Shown here piece after piece: positions 43,683 to 52,044 of a stretch of DNA of 54,122 nt. The stretch comes from Deltaproteobacteria bacterium. Lineage in GTDB: Bacteria; Myxococcota; Kuafuiibacteriia; Kuafuiibacteriales; Kuafuiibacteriaceae. The stretch is taken from positions 147,190-201,311 of the forward strand of contig WYAZ01000135.1 in assembly GCA_011526105.1 (NCBI GenBank). The letters are read 5' to 3'. The position numbers were made by a program, and so were the translations under genes. Numbering within the stretch: position 1 is the first letter of the stretch; the number at the start of each line of letters is the position of its first letter. Under the pieces are notes generated by a model. That model saw only the letters and a program-made list of their open reading frames with translations. It did no database searches and was not told the origin of the DNA.

Positions 43683-43787
43683 GTCGCTGGGGACCATCCG
43701 CGTGTCGCCGGACACGAAACGCGCAACCTTCCCTCCAGATCGCGATAATCTGTAATGTAGGTCCGTAGACCACCTGGAGGTTGGAGC

Positions 43788-44183
43788 ATGCCCGTAGGAG
43801 CCGTCATTAGCCCTGTTTTGAGTCCCCATGGAGGGGTTTCCGCGGGAGCCAAGGTCCTTGGGGCGGCTGGCTTCGCCCAGGCCATCTCGAGCGGTCGGGT
43901 CGTGGTCGAGTTCTTCAACTACGGCTGCCCTTACTGCAAGCGAGCGATGCCGGAGGTGCACAAGGCCGCCGACGCGCTGAAGGAGAAGGGCGTGAAGTTC
44001 TACATGGTCTCGCTCGGCTCGCCGGAAGCACAGGCGCTGGGCGGGCAGTACGCTCCCGGCTACCTGCCCGGCTTTGCGGTCTTCGAAAACGGTCAGCACG
44101 TGGGTTCCTTCAATCGCAAGGACTCCGGCGACGTGAAGGAGAGCTACATCAAAGAGCGTGTGAAGAACCTGCTCGAGCTCTGA
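43788..44183 (+). CDS. Thioredoxin-fold protein with CPYC active site
   Basis: A 131-residue thioredoxin-like protein. The active site is NYGCPYCKRAMP (C47, C50), more glutaredoxin- than thioredoxin-like. The cis-Pro segment is GYLPGFAVFENGQ. The ~28-residue N-terminus (MPVGAVISPVLSPHGGVSAG) is low-complexity and not a clear signal peptide, so it is probably cytoplasmic. GGAGGT lies just upstream of ATG 43788. The gene pairs with the DCC-family gene 13 bases later, and together they look like a thiol-disulfide relay. Confidence 0.85.
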   Translation: MPVGAVISPVLSPHGGVSAGAKVLGAAGFAQAISSGRVVVEFFNYGCPYCKRAMPEVHKAADALKEKGVKFYMVSLGSPEAQALGGQYAPGYLPGFAVFENGQHVGSFNRKDSGDVKESYIKERVKNLLEL

Positions 44184-44196
44184 GAGGAGGTCAGAC

Positions 44197-44808
44197 ATGC
44201 GCATCCAACGTCCTCGCTTCGACGGCTCTGCCGCCATCGCTCAGCGCGCTTCGACCCCGGCGGCGAGTTCACAGTCTTCGTCGCGACTCGCGTTGCTTGC
44301 GCCCGCGGCCGATGAATACGTCGCACCGCCTCCGGCTGCAGCGCCCGTGCTCGAACGGCCGGTCCTGCTCTTCAACGACCAATGCCAAGTGTGTCGCGTG
44401 CTCTCTTCCTGGGTGAAGGCGCAGGATGCGAAGGGCATGGATCTGATCGATGAGCGTCCCATTGGAGACGATCCCGACGCACTCGCTCAGATTCATCCGG
44501 ACCTCGACATCTGGACCGCGTACGAAAAGATTCACGTGGCCATGCCCAGCGGCGAGCTCTTGGTCGGCGGCGCTGCGATCGCCGAGGTGCTGAAGCGCCT
44601 CGACGCGACCTCGTGGTTCGCGGGCGCTTTTGACGTCGAGGTCTTCGGCCGTCGTCCGTTCTTGGCGATGCTCGAAGTGGCGTACCAGATCCTCGACAAG
44701 GCCCGACCGGCGCTCGGATGCGAGAGCTGCGGCGGCGGGGTGGTGCCGTGGTGGGCAAAGCCCATCGAGTGGGGCGTCAAGGCGTATAAGGCGGTCAGCG
44801 GAGGCTGA
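44197..44808 (+). CDS. DCC-family (DUF393) thiol-disulfide oxidoreductase-like protein
   Basis: A 203-residue protein. Residues 56-66 (VLLFNDQCQVC) hold the DXXCXXC motif of the DCC family (C63, C66), followed by a family-type helix SSWVKAQDA and PSGELLVGGAAIAEVLKRL. The first ~50 residues are a Ser/Ala/Pro-rich linker. A CESCGGG motif near residue 180 gives another reactive Cys pair. The start has AGAGGAGGT upstream. Substrate unknown; the CPYC thioredoxin-like neighbour is the likely partner. The stop is the first TGA of the long inverted-repeat arm. Confidence 0.85.
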   Translation: MRIQRPRFDGSAAIAQRASTPAASSQSSSRLALLAPAADEYVAPPPAAAPVLERPVLLFNDQCQVCRVLSSWVKAQDAKGMDLIDERPIGDDPDALAQIHPDLDIWTAYEKIHVAMPSGELLVGGAAIAEVLKRLDATSWFAGAFDVEVFGRRPFLAMLEVAYQILDKARPALGCESCGGGVVPWWAKPIEWGVKAYKAVSGG

Positions 44809-44968
44809 GGTGCTTAGGTGCGGGGCGCTGAGGCGCGTTGCATCGGATGCCGAGGAGGGGCGGCCTGCTTAACGTGGGTCCCCCCACTCGCGCGGCCGAC
44901 AGGATGTCGGGAGTGCCGGCGGAGGCAGGAAGCCGAAGCCGGCCGGCCGCCCATGCACGCCGTACCGC
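44803..44968 (+). repeat. Left arm of the long inverted repeat
   Basis: Matches the reverse complement of 46219-46386. The first bases (GGCTGAGGTG, including the stop of the DCC gene) agree, a divergent ~30 bases follow, then ~120 bases are nearly identical (from TCGGATGCCGAGGAGG to CGCCCATGC-CGCCGT). It contains the small palindrome CGACAGGATGTCG. The stretch 44809-45332 holds this arm and three hairpin repeats but no gene I can support. Confidence 0.85.
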
Positions 44969-44985
44969 GATGGCGCGAGGCTCGG

Positions 44986-45020
44986 AGAGATCGGGGGACG
45001 CTCGACTGAACCCGATCTCT
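44986..45020 (+). repeat. Constant-loop hairpin, copy 1
   Basis: AGAGATCGGG pairs perfectly with CCCGATCTCT around a 15-base loop (GGACGCTCGACTGAA). The loop recurs in two further copies at 45063-45095 and 45225-45257 with a changed stem. Confidence 0.75.
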
Positions 45021-45062
45021 CTGGGAAGCCGAAGTCTCTGTGAGGACGCTACCTTGCCGTGC

Positions 45063-45095
45063 GAGATCGGGGGACGCTCGACTGGACCCGAACTC
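45063..45095 (+). repeat. Constant-loop hairpin, copy 2
   Basis: GAGATCGGG and CCCGAACTC pair with one mismatch around loop GGACGCTCGACTGGA. The left stem resembles copy 1 and the right stem is intermediate between copies 1 and 3. Confidence 0.7.
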
Positions 45096-45224
45096 AGCGA
45101 GCGTCGGGGCGTCGGCCGGCCGGCCGCTCGGCACTTCGGGACCGAACGAACCGAGGTGATGGTTCTCGGATCCCGATTCCGACGTGTGGCACGAACGCTC
45201 GAACAGGGCTCCCGCTGAGGGCTG

Positions 45225-45257
45225 GAATTCGGGTCCAGTCGAGCGTCCCCCGAATTC
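45225..45257 (-). repeat. Constant-loop hairpin, copy 3 (inverted)
   Basis: Read on the minus strand, GAATTCGGG pairs perfectly with CCCGAATTC around loop GGACGCTCGACTGGA. The two stem changes relative to copy 1 keep pairing, so the stem is conserved as structure. With copy 2 it also forms a ~33-base inverted pair spanning 45061-45260. Confidence 0.75.
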
Positions 45258-45332
45258 GCGGCCGAGCCACCGCGATCCGGATGCGCTGGCTTAAGTTGAC
45301 CCAACGATCTCCGGCGTGGGAGATGGCCGCCG

Positions 45333-46061
45333 ATGCCACCTCGAACGCTCTGCGTCGCGCTCCTGCTTCTCGGGTGCGAGACCGGGGGAATCGTTGATGG
45401 AGGGGTGCTCGATGCAAACGCTGCGGACGCCGAGCGCCAGAACGATGCGGGCGCTCCCGACGGGCACGGTCCGATCGACGCGTCGTCGCGAGATGCGGAG
45501 ATGCTCACCGATGCTCTGCTGGCCGATGCCGACGCGCAAGACCGCGGCACGGTCGATGCCGATCCACAAGACGTCGTCGACGCCGAGCCGCAAGACATCG
45601 GCGCAGACCCGCAAGACAGCGGCGCCGTCGACGCCGATCCGCAAGACGCAGAACAGATCGACCTCGGGGACTCCAACGCGAGCGATGCCGCTGCGGCGCT
45701 CGATGCGAGCGCATTCCCGGATGCGTCCATCGACCCCTGCGCCGACACGGTCTTCTACGGGAGCTGCATCAGCCGACGCGTCAGTGACTCCAGCGTGGAG
45801 AGCTGCCGGGACTATATTCTCACTTCCGGCTACCCCTCGAGCGCCACCCTTTCCGCAGGCTGCAGCGCGAGCAACGGTTCCATCGTCCGCACCTGGGAGA
45901 CCAGCGCCTGCCCGCGCGCGACGTCGGTCGGTGGATGTCTGCTCACATCACCCGGACCGATGATCTGCTATCAGCAGATCGATTGGTACTATCCGCCCCA
46001 AGTGGGTCCTTCGGTGCAGAGCACTTGCGTCGGCTCTGGACGAGCGTTTCTGGCGCCTTAG
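45333..46061 (+). CDS. Asp-rich lipoprotein within the repeat island
   Basis: A 242-residue protein with short lipoprotein signal (MPPRTLCVALLLLGC, Cys15). Residues ~20-130 are extremely acidic with Asp/Ala and four copies of a (D/E)PQD unit (DADPQDVVDAEPQD, GADPQDSGAVDADPQD), a probable extended, calcium-binding or repulsive stalk. The C-terminal ~100 residues are a compact Cys-containing domain (eight Cys, YGSCISRRVSDSSVESCRDY, IDWYYPPQ). I know no family for it. It is the only convincing gene between the two long repeat arms. Confidence 0.7.
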   Translation: MPPRTLCVALLLLGCETGGIVDGGVLDANAADAERQNDAGAPDGHGPIDASSRDAEMLTDALLADADAQDRGTVDADPQDVVDAEPQDIGADPQDSGAVDADPQDAEQIDLGDSNASDAAAALDASAFPDASIDPCADTVFYGSCISRRVSDSSVESCRDYILTSGYPSSATLSAGCSASNGSIVRTWETSACPRATSVGGCLLTSPGPMICYQQIDWYYPPQVGPSVQSTCVGSGRAFLAP

Positions 46062-46218
46062 ACTCGCCGCACCCTCGTGCGTCATCGAACAAGCGCGATC
46101 GACAGCATCACACATCCCACGGGCGCGCTCATTCGCCTCTGCCGTTGCGTCGGAAGAAGTCCGCTCGCTTGCGGACCCGTCCCCGAGCCCTCGTGTGAAC
46201 TGAGTCGCTCGCATGCCT

Positions 46219-46386
46219 GCGGCACGGCGCGCATGGGCGGTCGGCCGGCTTCGGCTTCCTGCCTCCGCCGGCACTCCCGACATCCTGTCGGTCGCGCGAG
46301 TGGGGGGTCGACCACGTTAAGCAGGCCGCCCCTCCTCGGCATCCGAGAAAACGCAGCACAGTGCCGCGCCTCAAAACACCTCAGCC
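46219..46386 (-). repeat. Right arm of the long inverted repeat
   Basis: Reverse-complement partner of 44803-44968. It ends in TCAGCC, which is the stop region of rpoD, just as the left arm begins at the stop of the DCC gene. The remaining 157 bases of this gap (46062-46218) show nothing I can name. Confidence 0.85.
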
Positions 46387-49185
46387 TTCGACGAAGGCCT
46401 TGAGCCGCTTCGACCTCGACGGATGCCTCAGCTTCCGCAGCGCCTTCGCCTCGATCTGACGAATGCGCTCGCGCGTCACCTCGAAGTCCTGACCCACCTC
46501 CTCGAGCGTGTGGTCGGACTTCTCGCCGATGCCAAAGCGCATCCGCAGCACCTTCTCTTCGCGTGGCGTGAGCGTGGCCAGGACGCGCCTCGTCTGCTCC
46601 GCGAGGTTCATGCCGATGACCGCCTCGCTCGGGGAGACCGCGTTCTTGTCTTCGATGAAGTCGCCGAGGTGCGAGTCTTCCTCTTCGCCAATCGGCGTCT
46701 CGAGCGAGATGGGCTCTTTGGCGATCTTCAAGACCTTCCTCACCTTGTCGAGCGGCAGCTCCATCTTCTCTGCGATCTCTTCCGGCGTCGGCTCACGGCC
46801 GTACTCCTGGACGAGGTAGCGCGAGGTGCGGATGAGCTTGTTGATGGTCTCGATCATGTGCACCGGGATACGAATCGTCCGGGCCTGGTCCGCGATGGCG
46901 CGGGTGATGGCCTGACGAATCCACCAGGTGGCGTAGGTCGAGAACTTGTAGCCTCGCTGCCACTCGAACTTATCGACCGCCTTCATGAGGCCGATGTTGC
47001 CCTCCTGGATGAGGTCCAAGAACTGCAAGCCGCGGTTCGTGTACTTCTTCGCGATGGACACCACCAGACGCAAGTTGGCTTCGATCATCTCGGCCTTGGC
47101 GCGCTTGGCTTTGTACTCGCCGCTCGAGATCTGCTTGTAGGTGACCTTCAGCTCTTCGAGCGGGAGACCGGCCTCCTGCTCGATGCGCTTGATCTTGCGC
47201 ACCGCCCCGCGCACCGCCCGGTCCATCTCGTGGAACTCCTCCGGCGCGAGCCGGAGCTCCTTGAGCGCGTCCTTCTCCTTGGCCGGATTGTCGCGGACGT
47301 CGCGCAGGATCTTCCGAATCTCGAGCAGCGGACGGCCCAGCCGCCTCTGCCACTCGAGTGCTTCGGACTCGGCTCGCTCGACCTTCTTGATCAGGCTCTT
47401 CAGCTTCGCGACGATCTTCTGGATCTGGCGCTTGTTGGGCTGCATCTCCTCGAGGAGCTTGGTCATCGCCTCGCGGTTCTTCTCGAGCAGCTTCTGGATC
47501 TCCTCCCGCCGAGCCTTGCCGACCTTGCGGCGGGCGAGCAGCTCTTCGCGGGCGACGTCGTTGTCCTTATCGAGGACCGCGATGAGCCCCATGATTCGGT
47601 GCACGCGCTCGGTGACTTCGTCCTCGTCGAAAGTCTCCTGCTCCTCGTCGACTTCCTTGACGACCTCTCGGATGCGGATCTTGCCCTCTTTGAGGCGCTT
47701 GCCCAGTCCGAGCAGCTCCTTCACCGCGAGCGATGACTTGAGCACGACGTCGAGGACTTCCTTCTCGCCCGCCTCGATGCGCTTCGCGATGGCGACTTCG
47801 TCTTCCCTCGAGAGCAGGGAGACCGAGCCCATCTTTCGCAGGTACATGCGCACCGGGTCGTTGGTCTTGGCGTAGGCGGCGTCGAGGTCGTCTCCGCCTT
47901 CTTCCTTCTCGTCGTCTCGGCGGCGGCCCGATTCGTCGAGGTCCCGCTCACCGGCGTTCGGATCGACGATCTCGATCTCGTTCCGGTAGAAGAGGTCCAT
48001 GACGTCGTCGAGCTGCTCCGTGGACACCATGTCCGTCGGCAGCGCCTTGTTGATGTCGTCGAGCGTGAGTCGACCACCCTCTCGCTTGGCGTGCTCGAGC
48101 AGGTCTTGCACCGCGCCCTCGGCGGCGCCGAAGTTGCTGGCGCTGAGGCTGTCGTCGTCGATGCCACGTTCGAGCTCGGCGATGATGCGATTCTTGTTTC
48201 GAGCGGCTTTGTCCTGCGCTCGTCGCATCGCGGCCGCGATCTTGGCCTTGTCGATGTCGGCCTTCTTGGCGGCGCGATCGGCGTCTTTGGAGGCGCGCTT
48301 GGCCTCTCGCTCGGCTTCCTTGGCGGCCCGTTCGGCCTCCTTGGCGGCCCGCTTGGCTTCGCGCTCCGCGTCCTTGGCGGCCTTCTTGGCCAGGCGCTCG
48401 GCCTCCTTGGCGGCCCGCTTGGTCTGACGCTCGGCCTCCTTGATGGCCTTCTTCTCGAGCCGCTCCTTCTCCTTGAGCGCGTTGAGTTTCTCGCGCTCGC
48501 GGTCCTTGATGCGCTTCTGCTTCTCGCGCTCCTTGGCCTCGAGCTTCTTTTCGCGCTCGCGTTCGCGTTCCTTGGCCTTCTTCTCTTTCTCCCGCTCGCG
48601 CAGAACCGCCTGGCGCTCTCGCTCACGTTCGCGCTTGGTCGCCTCGATCTCGCGCTTCTTCAGGTTGAGCTGGCGCTGCCTGTCGGCCGCCTTCTTGGCC
48701 TGATCGCGCTTCTTGAGGAGCGCCGCACGTTTCTTCGCCAGCGCCTTCTCGCGTGTGTCCTTCTTCTTCTGGAGGAGGAGTCGCTTCTTTTCTTTGGCTT
48801 GCTTGGCGCGCTCGCGTTTCTGGGCCTCGAGGAGGCGCTTCTTCTCGACGATACGTCGGAGCGCTTCCTTCTTCTTGTCCTCGATCTCGCGTTTCTTCTC
48901 GCGCGCCTTCTGATCCGCCTCTTTCTGCCTCAGGACGGCCTGCCGCTTCTTGAAGACCGCGAGGCGCTTGTTCGCTTGGTTTCGTCGATCATTCAGGCGC
49001 TTACGGGCGTCGTTGCGCTTGGCTTGATTCGCCTTCTTCTTCTGAGCACGCTGGGCGGGCGTGAGCGCGGAAGACGGCCTTGACGTCACGGAAGCCGCGG
49101 CCTTAGCCGGCTTCTTTCGTTTGGTGACCTTCTTGGCCACCTTCTTGCCGGTCTTCTTCGCAGTGGACTTGCGCTTCTTTGCCAT
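46381..49185 (-). CDS. rpoD: Housekeeping sigma factor with ~335-residue charged helical N-terminal extension
   Basis: A 934-residue primary sigma-70, versus ~610 in E. coli. Residues 1-45 are Lys/Ala/Pro-rich like a histone H1 tail ([20 protein letters not shown]). Residues ~45-335 are nearly all Lys, Arg, Glu, Ala and Gln, with repeats such as AKEAERxAKRAAKDAER, predicting a single long helix. Region 1.1 follows ([15 protein letters not shown] to ~410), then 1.2 ([20 protein letters not shown]). Regions 2 ([20 protein letters not shown] type, here [20 protein letters not shown]), 3 and 4 ([33 protein letters not shown]) are canonical. It is the last gene of rpsU-dnaG-rpoD. Confidence 0.97.
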   Translation of the reverse strand: MAKKRKSTAKKTGKKVAKKVTKRKKPAKAAASVTSRPSSALTPAQRAQKKKANQAKRNDARKRLNDRRNQANKRLAVFKKRQAVLRQKEADQKAREKKREIEDKKKEALRRIVEKKRLLEAQKRERAKQAKEKKRLLLQKKKDTREKALAKKRAALLKKRDQAKKAADRQRQLNLKKREIEATKRERERERQAVLREREKEKKAKEREREREKKLEAKEREKQKRIKDREREKLNALKEKERLEKKAIKEAERQTKRAAKEAERLAKKAAKDAEREAKRAAKEAERAAKEAEREAKRASKDADRAAKKADIDKAKIAAAMRRAQDKAARNKNRIIAELERGIDDDSLSASNFGAAEGAVQDLLEHAKREGGRLTLDDINKALPTDMVSTEQLDDVMDLFYRNEIEIVDPNAGERDLDESGRRRDDEKEEGGDDLDAAYAKTNDPVRMYLRKMGSVSLLSREDEVAIAKRIEAGEKEVLDVVLKSSLAVKELLGLGKRLKEGKIRIREVVKEVDEEQETFDEDEVTERVHRIMGLIAVLDKDNDVAREELLARRKVGKARREEIQKLLEKNREAMTKLLEEMQPNKRQIQKIVAKLKSLIKKVERAESEALEWQRRLGRPLLEIRKILRDVRDNPAKEKDALKELRLAPEEFHEMDRAVRGAVRKIKRIEQEAGLPLEELKVTYKQISSGEYKAKRAKAEMIEANLRLVVSIAKKYTNRGLQFLDLIQEGNIGLMKAVDKFEWQRGYKFSTYATWWIRQAITRAIADQARTIRIPVHMIETINKLIRTSRYLVQEYGREPTPEEIAEKMELPLDKVRKVLKIAKEPISLETPIGEEEDSHLGDFIEDKNAVSPSEAVIGMNLAEQTRRVLATLTPREEKVLRMRFGIGEKSDHTLEEVGQDFEVTRERIRQIEAKALRKLRHPSRSKRLKAFVEG

Positions 49186-49216
49186 AGGACTTGTGTCTCT
49201 CTTCGCCCGAAACGAG

Positions 49217-51022
49217 CTAGGTCTCTGATCCCAGCTTCTTAATGAGGTCGCGATGTTCTTCGGAAAGCCGTTCTAGATCTTCGCTTCCATGGGCAGCCGC
49301 CTCTCGAATGGCGCTCGTCAACTGCCGCAACCTGGCCTCGATAGCTTTTCGGACCAACCGTTTCAAACATTCATTCAGCTCATGAACATCCCCGAGGGGC
49401 GAAAGGAGGGTTTCCCGGATTCTCGAGAGGCCGGCCTCGCTGATATCCCCATGACTTACGAGTACATCCATCGCCGCTGGTCCGTCGAAAGCCTCTCCGA
49501 TCTCGAGTCGGCGCCTCGCCTCCTGCCACAACTCACGCATGGCCGGAGATGGGAAGGCGTCGGAGGCCCCCATATCTTCCGCCTGGCGAACCGTTTCGGC
49601 TGGGTTTTCTACGAGATGGTGCAGAACGGCCAACTCGAGGACGGTCAGCGCTCCGGTTCCGCCCCGCGCCGGGCTCGGCACCTGCGCACCGGGGCTGGGG
49701 CCTGGTCCGCGCGGGGACCCCTTAGCCCGAAGGTGCTGTCGAAGGACCGGCGGGTCGAGACCCAGCCGCCGAGCCGCGGCCTCGATGGACACGTCTCGAG
49801 CCAGAGGATCGGGGATGGACAAGAGCAACGGCCGAACGAGGTCCACCATCTTCACGACGCCGGCGATCCCTCCCCCGGCGTGCATCTTGCGCGCGCGGTC
49901 CACGAAGTAGTCGATGGCCGAAGGCGCGTTCTGCAGCTGCTCCTCCATGGATTCTGGCGAGACACGAGCGGCGAAGGTGTCGGGGTCTTCGCCCGGAGGA
50001 AGCTCGAACACCCGCATGGTGAGCCCCTGCTCGAGCAACGGTTCTGCGGAGCGACGCGTAGCGTCCATGCCCGCGGCATCACCGTCGAACATCGTGATGA
50101 TCTCGTCGGCCATCTTTGAGAGCGCCTCCGCGTGTTTCTTTGAGAGTGCGGTGCCGCAGGTGGCGATGGCCTGTGTGATGCCCGCCTGATGCAGGCCGAT
50201 GACGTCCATGTATCCTTCCACCAAGATCGCGCGCCTCGAGCGACGGATGGAGTCCTTCGCGAGATCGAGCCCGTAGAAGATGCTCGACTTGTCGTAGATC
50301 GGGCTCTCGGGTGAGTTGAGATACTTTGGCCCTTTGTCTTCTTCCTCGACCCAGTCCGCTCGGCGCGCGCCGAAGCCAGCGACATCGCCGCTGGGCAGGG
50401 CGATGGGAAACATCACCCGCGAGCGATAGCGATCGTAGACCCCGCGGCCGTCCTGCCTTCGTCCGAGGAGCCCGAGCAGCAGTGGATACTGGCTTGGAAC
50501 ACGCTTGTTTTCGAGCTCGTCGGCGAGTCCGCTCCAACCGGCCGGTCCAAAACCGAGGCGAAAGCGCTCGATGGTCTCGGGCTTGAGGCCTCGTTCCTTC
50601 TCTAGATACGCCCGAGCTCGAGCGCTCTCCTTCAGCTCGCGTTCGAAGTACTCGCGCGCGAGCTCGTTGACTCGGTAGAGCTTCTCTTTCTCGGTGCGAC
50701 GTCGCTTCTCGTCTGGGCTCTCCTCGCGCTCCGGGAGTTCGACGCCGAAGTCTCGCGCGAGCCTTCGAACCGCGGTGGGAAAGTCCACGGAGTCGTGCCG
50801 CATGACAAAGTCGAAGGCGTCGCCCCCTACGTGGCAGCCGAAGCAGTGATAGAGCTTGGCGGTGGGGTCGACCGAGAAGGATGGGCTCTTCTCTCGATGG
50901 AACGGGCAAAGACCGGACAGACGCCGACCTTGTTTCTTGAGGCTGACGACTTGTCCAATGACCCGTTCGATGTCGACTCGGTCTCGGACTTCCTGGATCT
51001 TGTCGGGCGGGATTGCGACCAA
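49217..51022 (-). CDS. dnaG: DNA primase
   Basis: A 601-residue primase if it starts at TTG 51022, giving the expected [20 protein letters not shown]-terminus. It synthesises RNA primers at the replication fork. The CHC2 zinc site is [11 protein letters not shown]...[10 protein letters not shown] (C39, H42, C60, C63). The RNA-polymerase core ([19 protein letters not shown]) and Toprim motifs ([29 protein letters not shown]) are complete. The C-terminal helicase-binding domain is more divergent. The frame continues upstream to 51223, but that part overlaps rpsU and is not primase-like. The weak TTG start fits the low primase copy number known for this operon. Confidence 0.96.
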   Translation of the reverse strand: MVAIPPDKIQEVRDRVDIERVIGQVVSLKKQGRRLSGLCPFHREKSPSFSVDPTAKLYHCFGCHVGGDAFDFVMRHDSVDFPTAVRRLARDFGVELPEREESPDEKRRRTEKEKLYRVNELAREYFERELKESARARAYLEKERGLKPETIERFRLGFGPAGWSGLADELENKRVPSQYPLLLGLLGRRQDGRGVYDRYRSRVMFPIALPSGDVAGFGARRADWVEEEDKGPKYLNSPESPIYDKSSIFYGLDLAKDSIRRSRRAILVEGYMDVIGLHQAGITQAIATCGTALSKKHAEALSKMADEIITMFDGDAAGMDATRRSAEPLLEQGLTMRVFELPPGEDPDTFAARVSPESMEEQLQNAPSAIDYFVDRARKMHAGGGIAGVVKMVDLVRPLLLSIPDPLARDVSIEAAARRLGLDPPVLRQHLRAKGSPRGPGPSPGAQVPSPARGGTGALTVLELAVLHHLVENPAETVRQAEDMGASDAFPSPAMRELWQEARRRLEIGEAFDGPAAMDVLVSHGDISEAGLSRIRETLLSPLGDVHELNECLKRLVRKAIEARLRQLTSAIREAAAHGSEDLERLSEEHRDLIKKLGSET

Positions 51023-51047
51023 GTCCGGTTGCCCACTCTCGTAGTTT

Positions 51048-51086
51048 GAGCCTCGGTGCCCACGCAAGCGCGGACCACCGAGGCTC
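51048..51086 (-). terminator. Hairpin between rpsU and dnaG (attenuator-like)
   Basis: GAGCCTCGGTG (51048-51058) pairs perfectly over 11 bases with CACCGAGGCTC (51076-51086), loop 17. It follows the rpsU stop and precedes dnaG by ~26 bases. E. coli has a leaky terminator at this same place in its operon, but no U-tract follows this stem, so a processing site or pausing signal is as likely. Confidence 0.5.
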
Positions 51087-51093
51087 GAACGAG

Positions 51094-51288
51094 CTACTGC
51101 TCCTTGCGGACCTTCTTCAAGAGCCGCTTTCGAGCGGCTGCAGCTTTCTTCTTCTTTTTGACGGAAGGCTTCTCGTAGTGCTCTCGCTTCCGGACCTCTC
51201 CGAGGATACCGGCGCGCTCGCACTGCTTCTTGAATCGACGCAAGGCTCGCTCGAAGGACTCGCCTTCTTTGACGCGTACGCCTGGCAT
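51094..51288 (-). CDS. rpsU: 30S ribosomal protein bS21
   Basis: A 64-residue bS21. The family core is [19 protein letters not shown] and [20 protein letters not shown], followed by a Lys/Arg-rich tail ([21 protein letters not shown]). ATG 51288 has a strong GGAGGTGA ribosome-binding site. It binds 16S rRNA near the decoding region and aids initiation. First gene of the macromolecular synthesis operon, as in E. coli. Confidence 0.97.
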   Translation of the reverse strand: MPGVRVKEGESFERALRRFKKQCERAGILGEVRKREHYEKPSVKKKKKAAAARKRLLKKVRKEQ

Positions 51289-51346
51289 GGAATCACCTCC
51301 CTCGGAATGCATTGGACGGCCGAGGTATTCGGGACGGCTGCCGGAG

Positions 51347-52042
51347 TCAAGCCTTCGGAGCTTCGGGCGGGATGCTGCCCTGTTCAATGAGGCGCCCGAG
51401 CACGTCGGCCAGCCCGACCTTTCGGGTCCGGAGCGCGACGGCCAGGGCGTAGACCAAGTCGATGGCCTCCTCCCGAACCGCGTCTTTTCGCCCGTTTATG
51501 AGCGCGGCGTGGAGCGCCTCGGCTCGCTCCAAGACCGCGGCGGCCTGGGTGGGGACACCGCCGGCAAACAGGTCTCGTGCCGGGTGGGCGGGGTCCCCCT
51601 TGGAGGCGACCTCGTCCGCCTCGACCAGGTGCTGGAGCGCGGCGAGGGCGGGGGCTTCGTTCGCCTCGGTGCCGAGGAGCTGCTCGGGCTCGAGCCGCCA
51701 GCCTTCACCGACCCGGCGGAGGAAGAAGCAAGAGTCATGGCCCATATGACACGCTGGGCCTTCGGGCTCGACGCGATACAGCAAGGTGTCGCCGTCGCAG
51801 TCGAGCCGCACCTCGATGAGGCGTTGCCGATTGCCGGAGGTCTTGCCCTTCTCCCAGAGCGTGGCGCGCGAACGGGACCAGAAGGTCGCCCAGCCGGTCT
51901 CGAGGCTGCTTCGCAGTGCCTCCTTCGATACCCAGGCGACCATCAAGACGGCTCGGCTTCGGAGGTCTTGCACGACGCAGGGAACGAGCCCGTCATGGTC
52001 GGTTTTGACCTTTCTCCAGAGGTATTCGACCTCGAGCGGCAA
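51347..52042 (-). CDS. hisIE: HisIE-like phosphoribosyl-AMP cyclohydrolase / phosphoribosyl-ATP pyrophosphatase
   Basis: A 231-residue bifunctional histidine-biosynthesis protein. The HisI half (residues ~1-115) is well kept: [44 protein letters not shown], and the metal site [11 protein letters not shown] with [13 protein letters not shown]. The HisE half (~135-225) keeps [15 protein letters not shown] but seems to lack part of the acidic cluster expected in the preceding helix ([12 protein letters not shown] in place of a KKVGEEAAE-type segment), so its pyrophosphatase activity is uncertain. The TTG start lies 2 bases after the kinase stop. Confidence 0.88.
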   Translation of the reverse strand: MPLEVEYLWRKVKTDHDGLVPCVVQDLRSRAVLMVAWVSKEALRSSLETGWATFWSRSRATLWEKGKTSGNRQRLIEVRLDCDGDTLLYRVEPEGPACHMGHDSCFFLRRVGEGWRLEPEQLLGTEANEAPALAALQHLVEADEVASKGDPAHPARDLFAGGVPTQAAAVLERAEALHAALINGRKDAVREEAIDLVYALAVALRTRKVGLADVLGRLIEQGSIPPEAPKA

Positions 52043-52044
52043 GC

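Noticed and set aside
44904-45009. Small peptide frame (MSGVPAEAGSRSRP...) found in both repeat arms
   Set aside because: It lies in the inverted-repeat sequence on opposite strands, lacks a ribosome-binding site, and differs at its end in each arm; more likely non-coding repeat.
46423-47736. Leu/Asp-rich frame antisense to rpoD (also 48091-49083)
   Set aside because: They mirror the Glu/Lys codons of rpoD; the rpoD frame is unquestionable.
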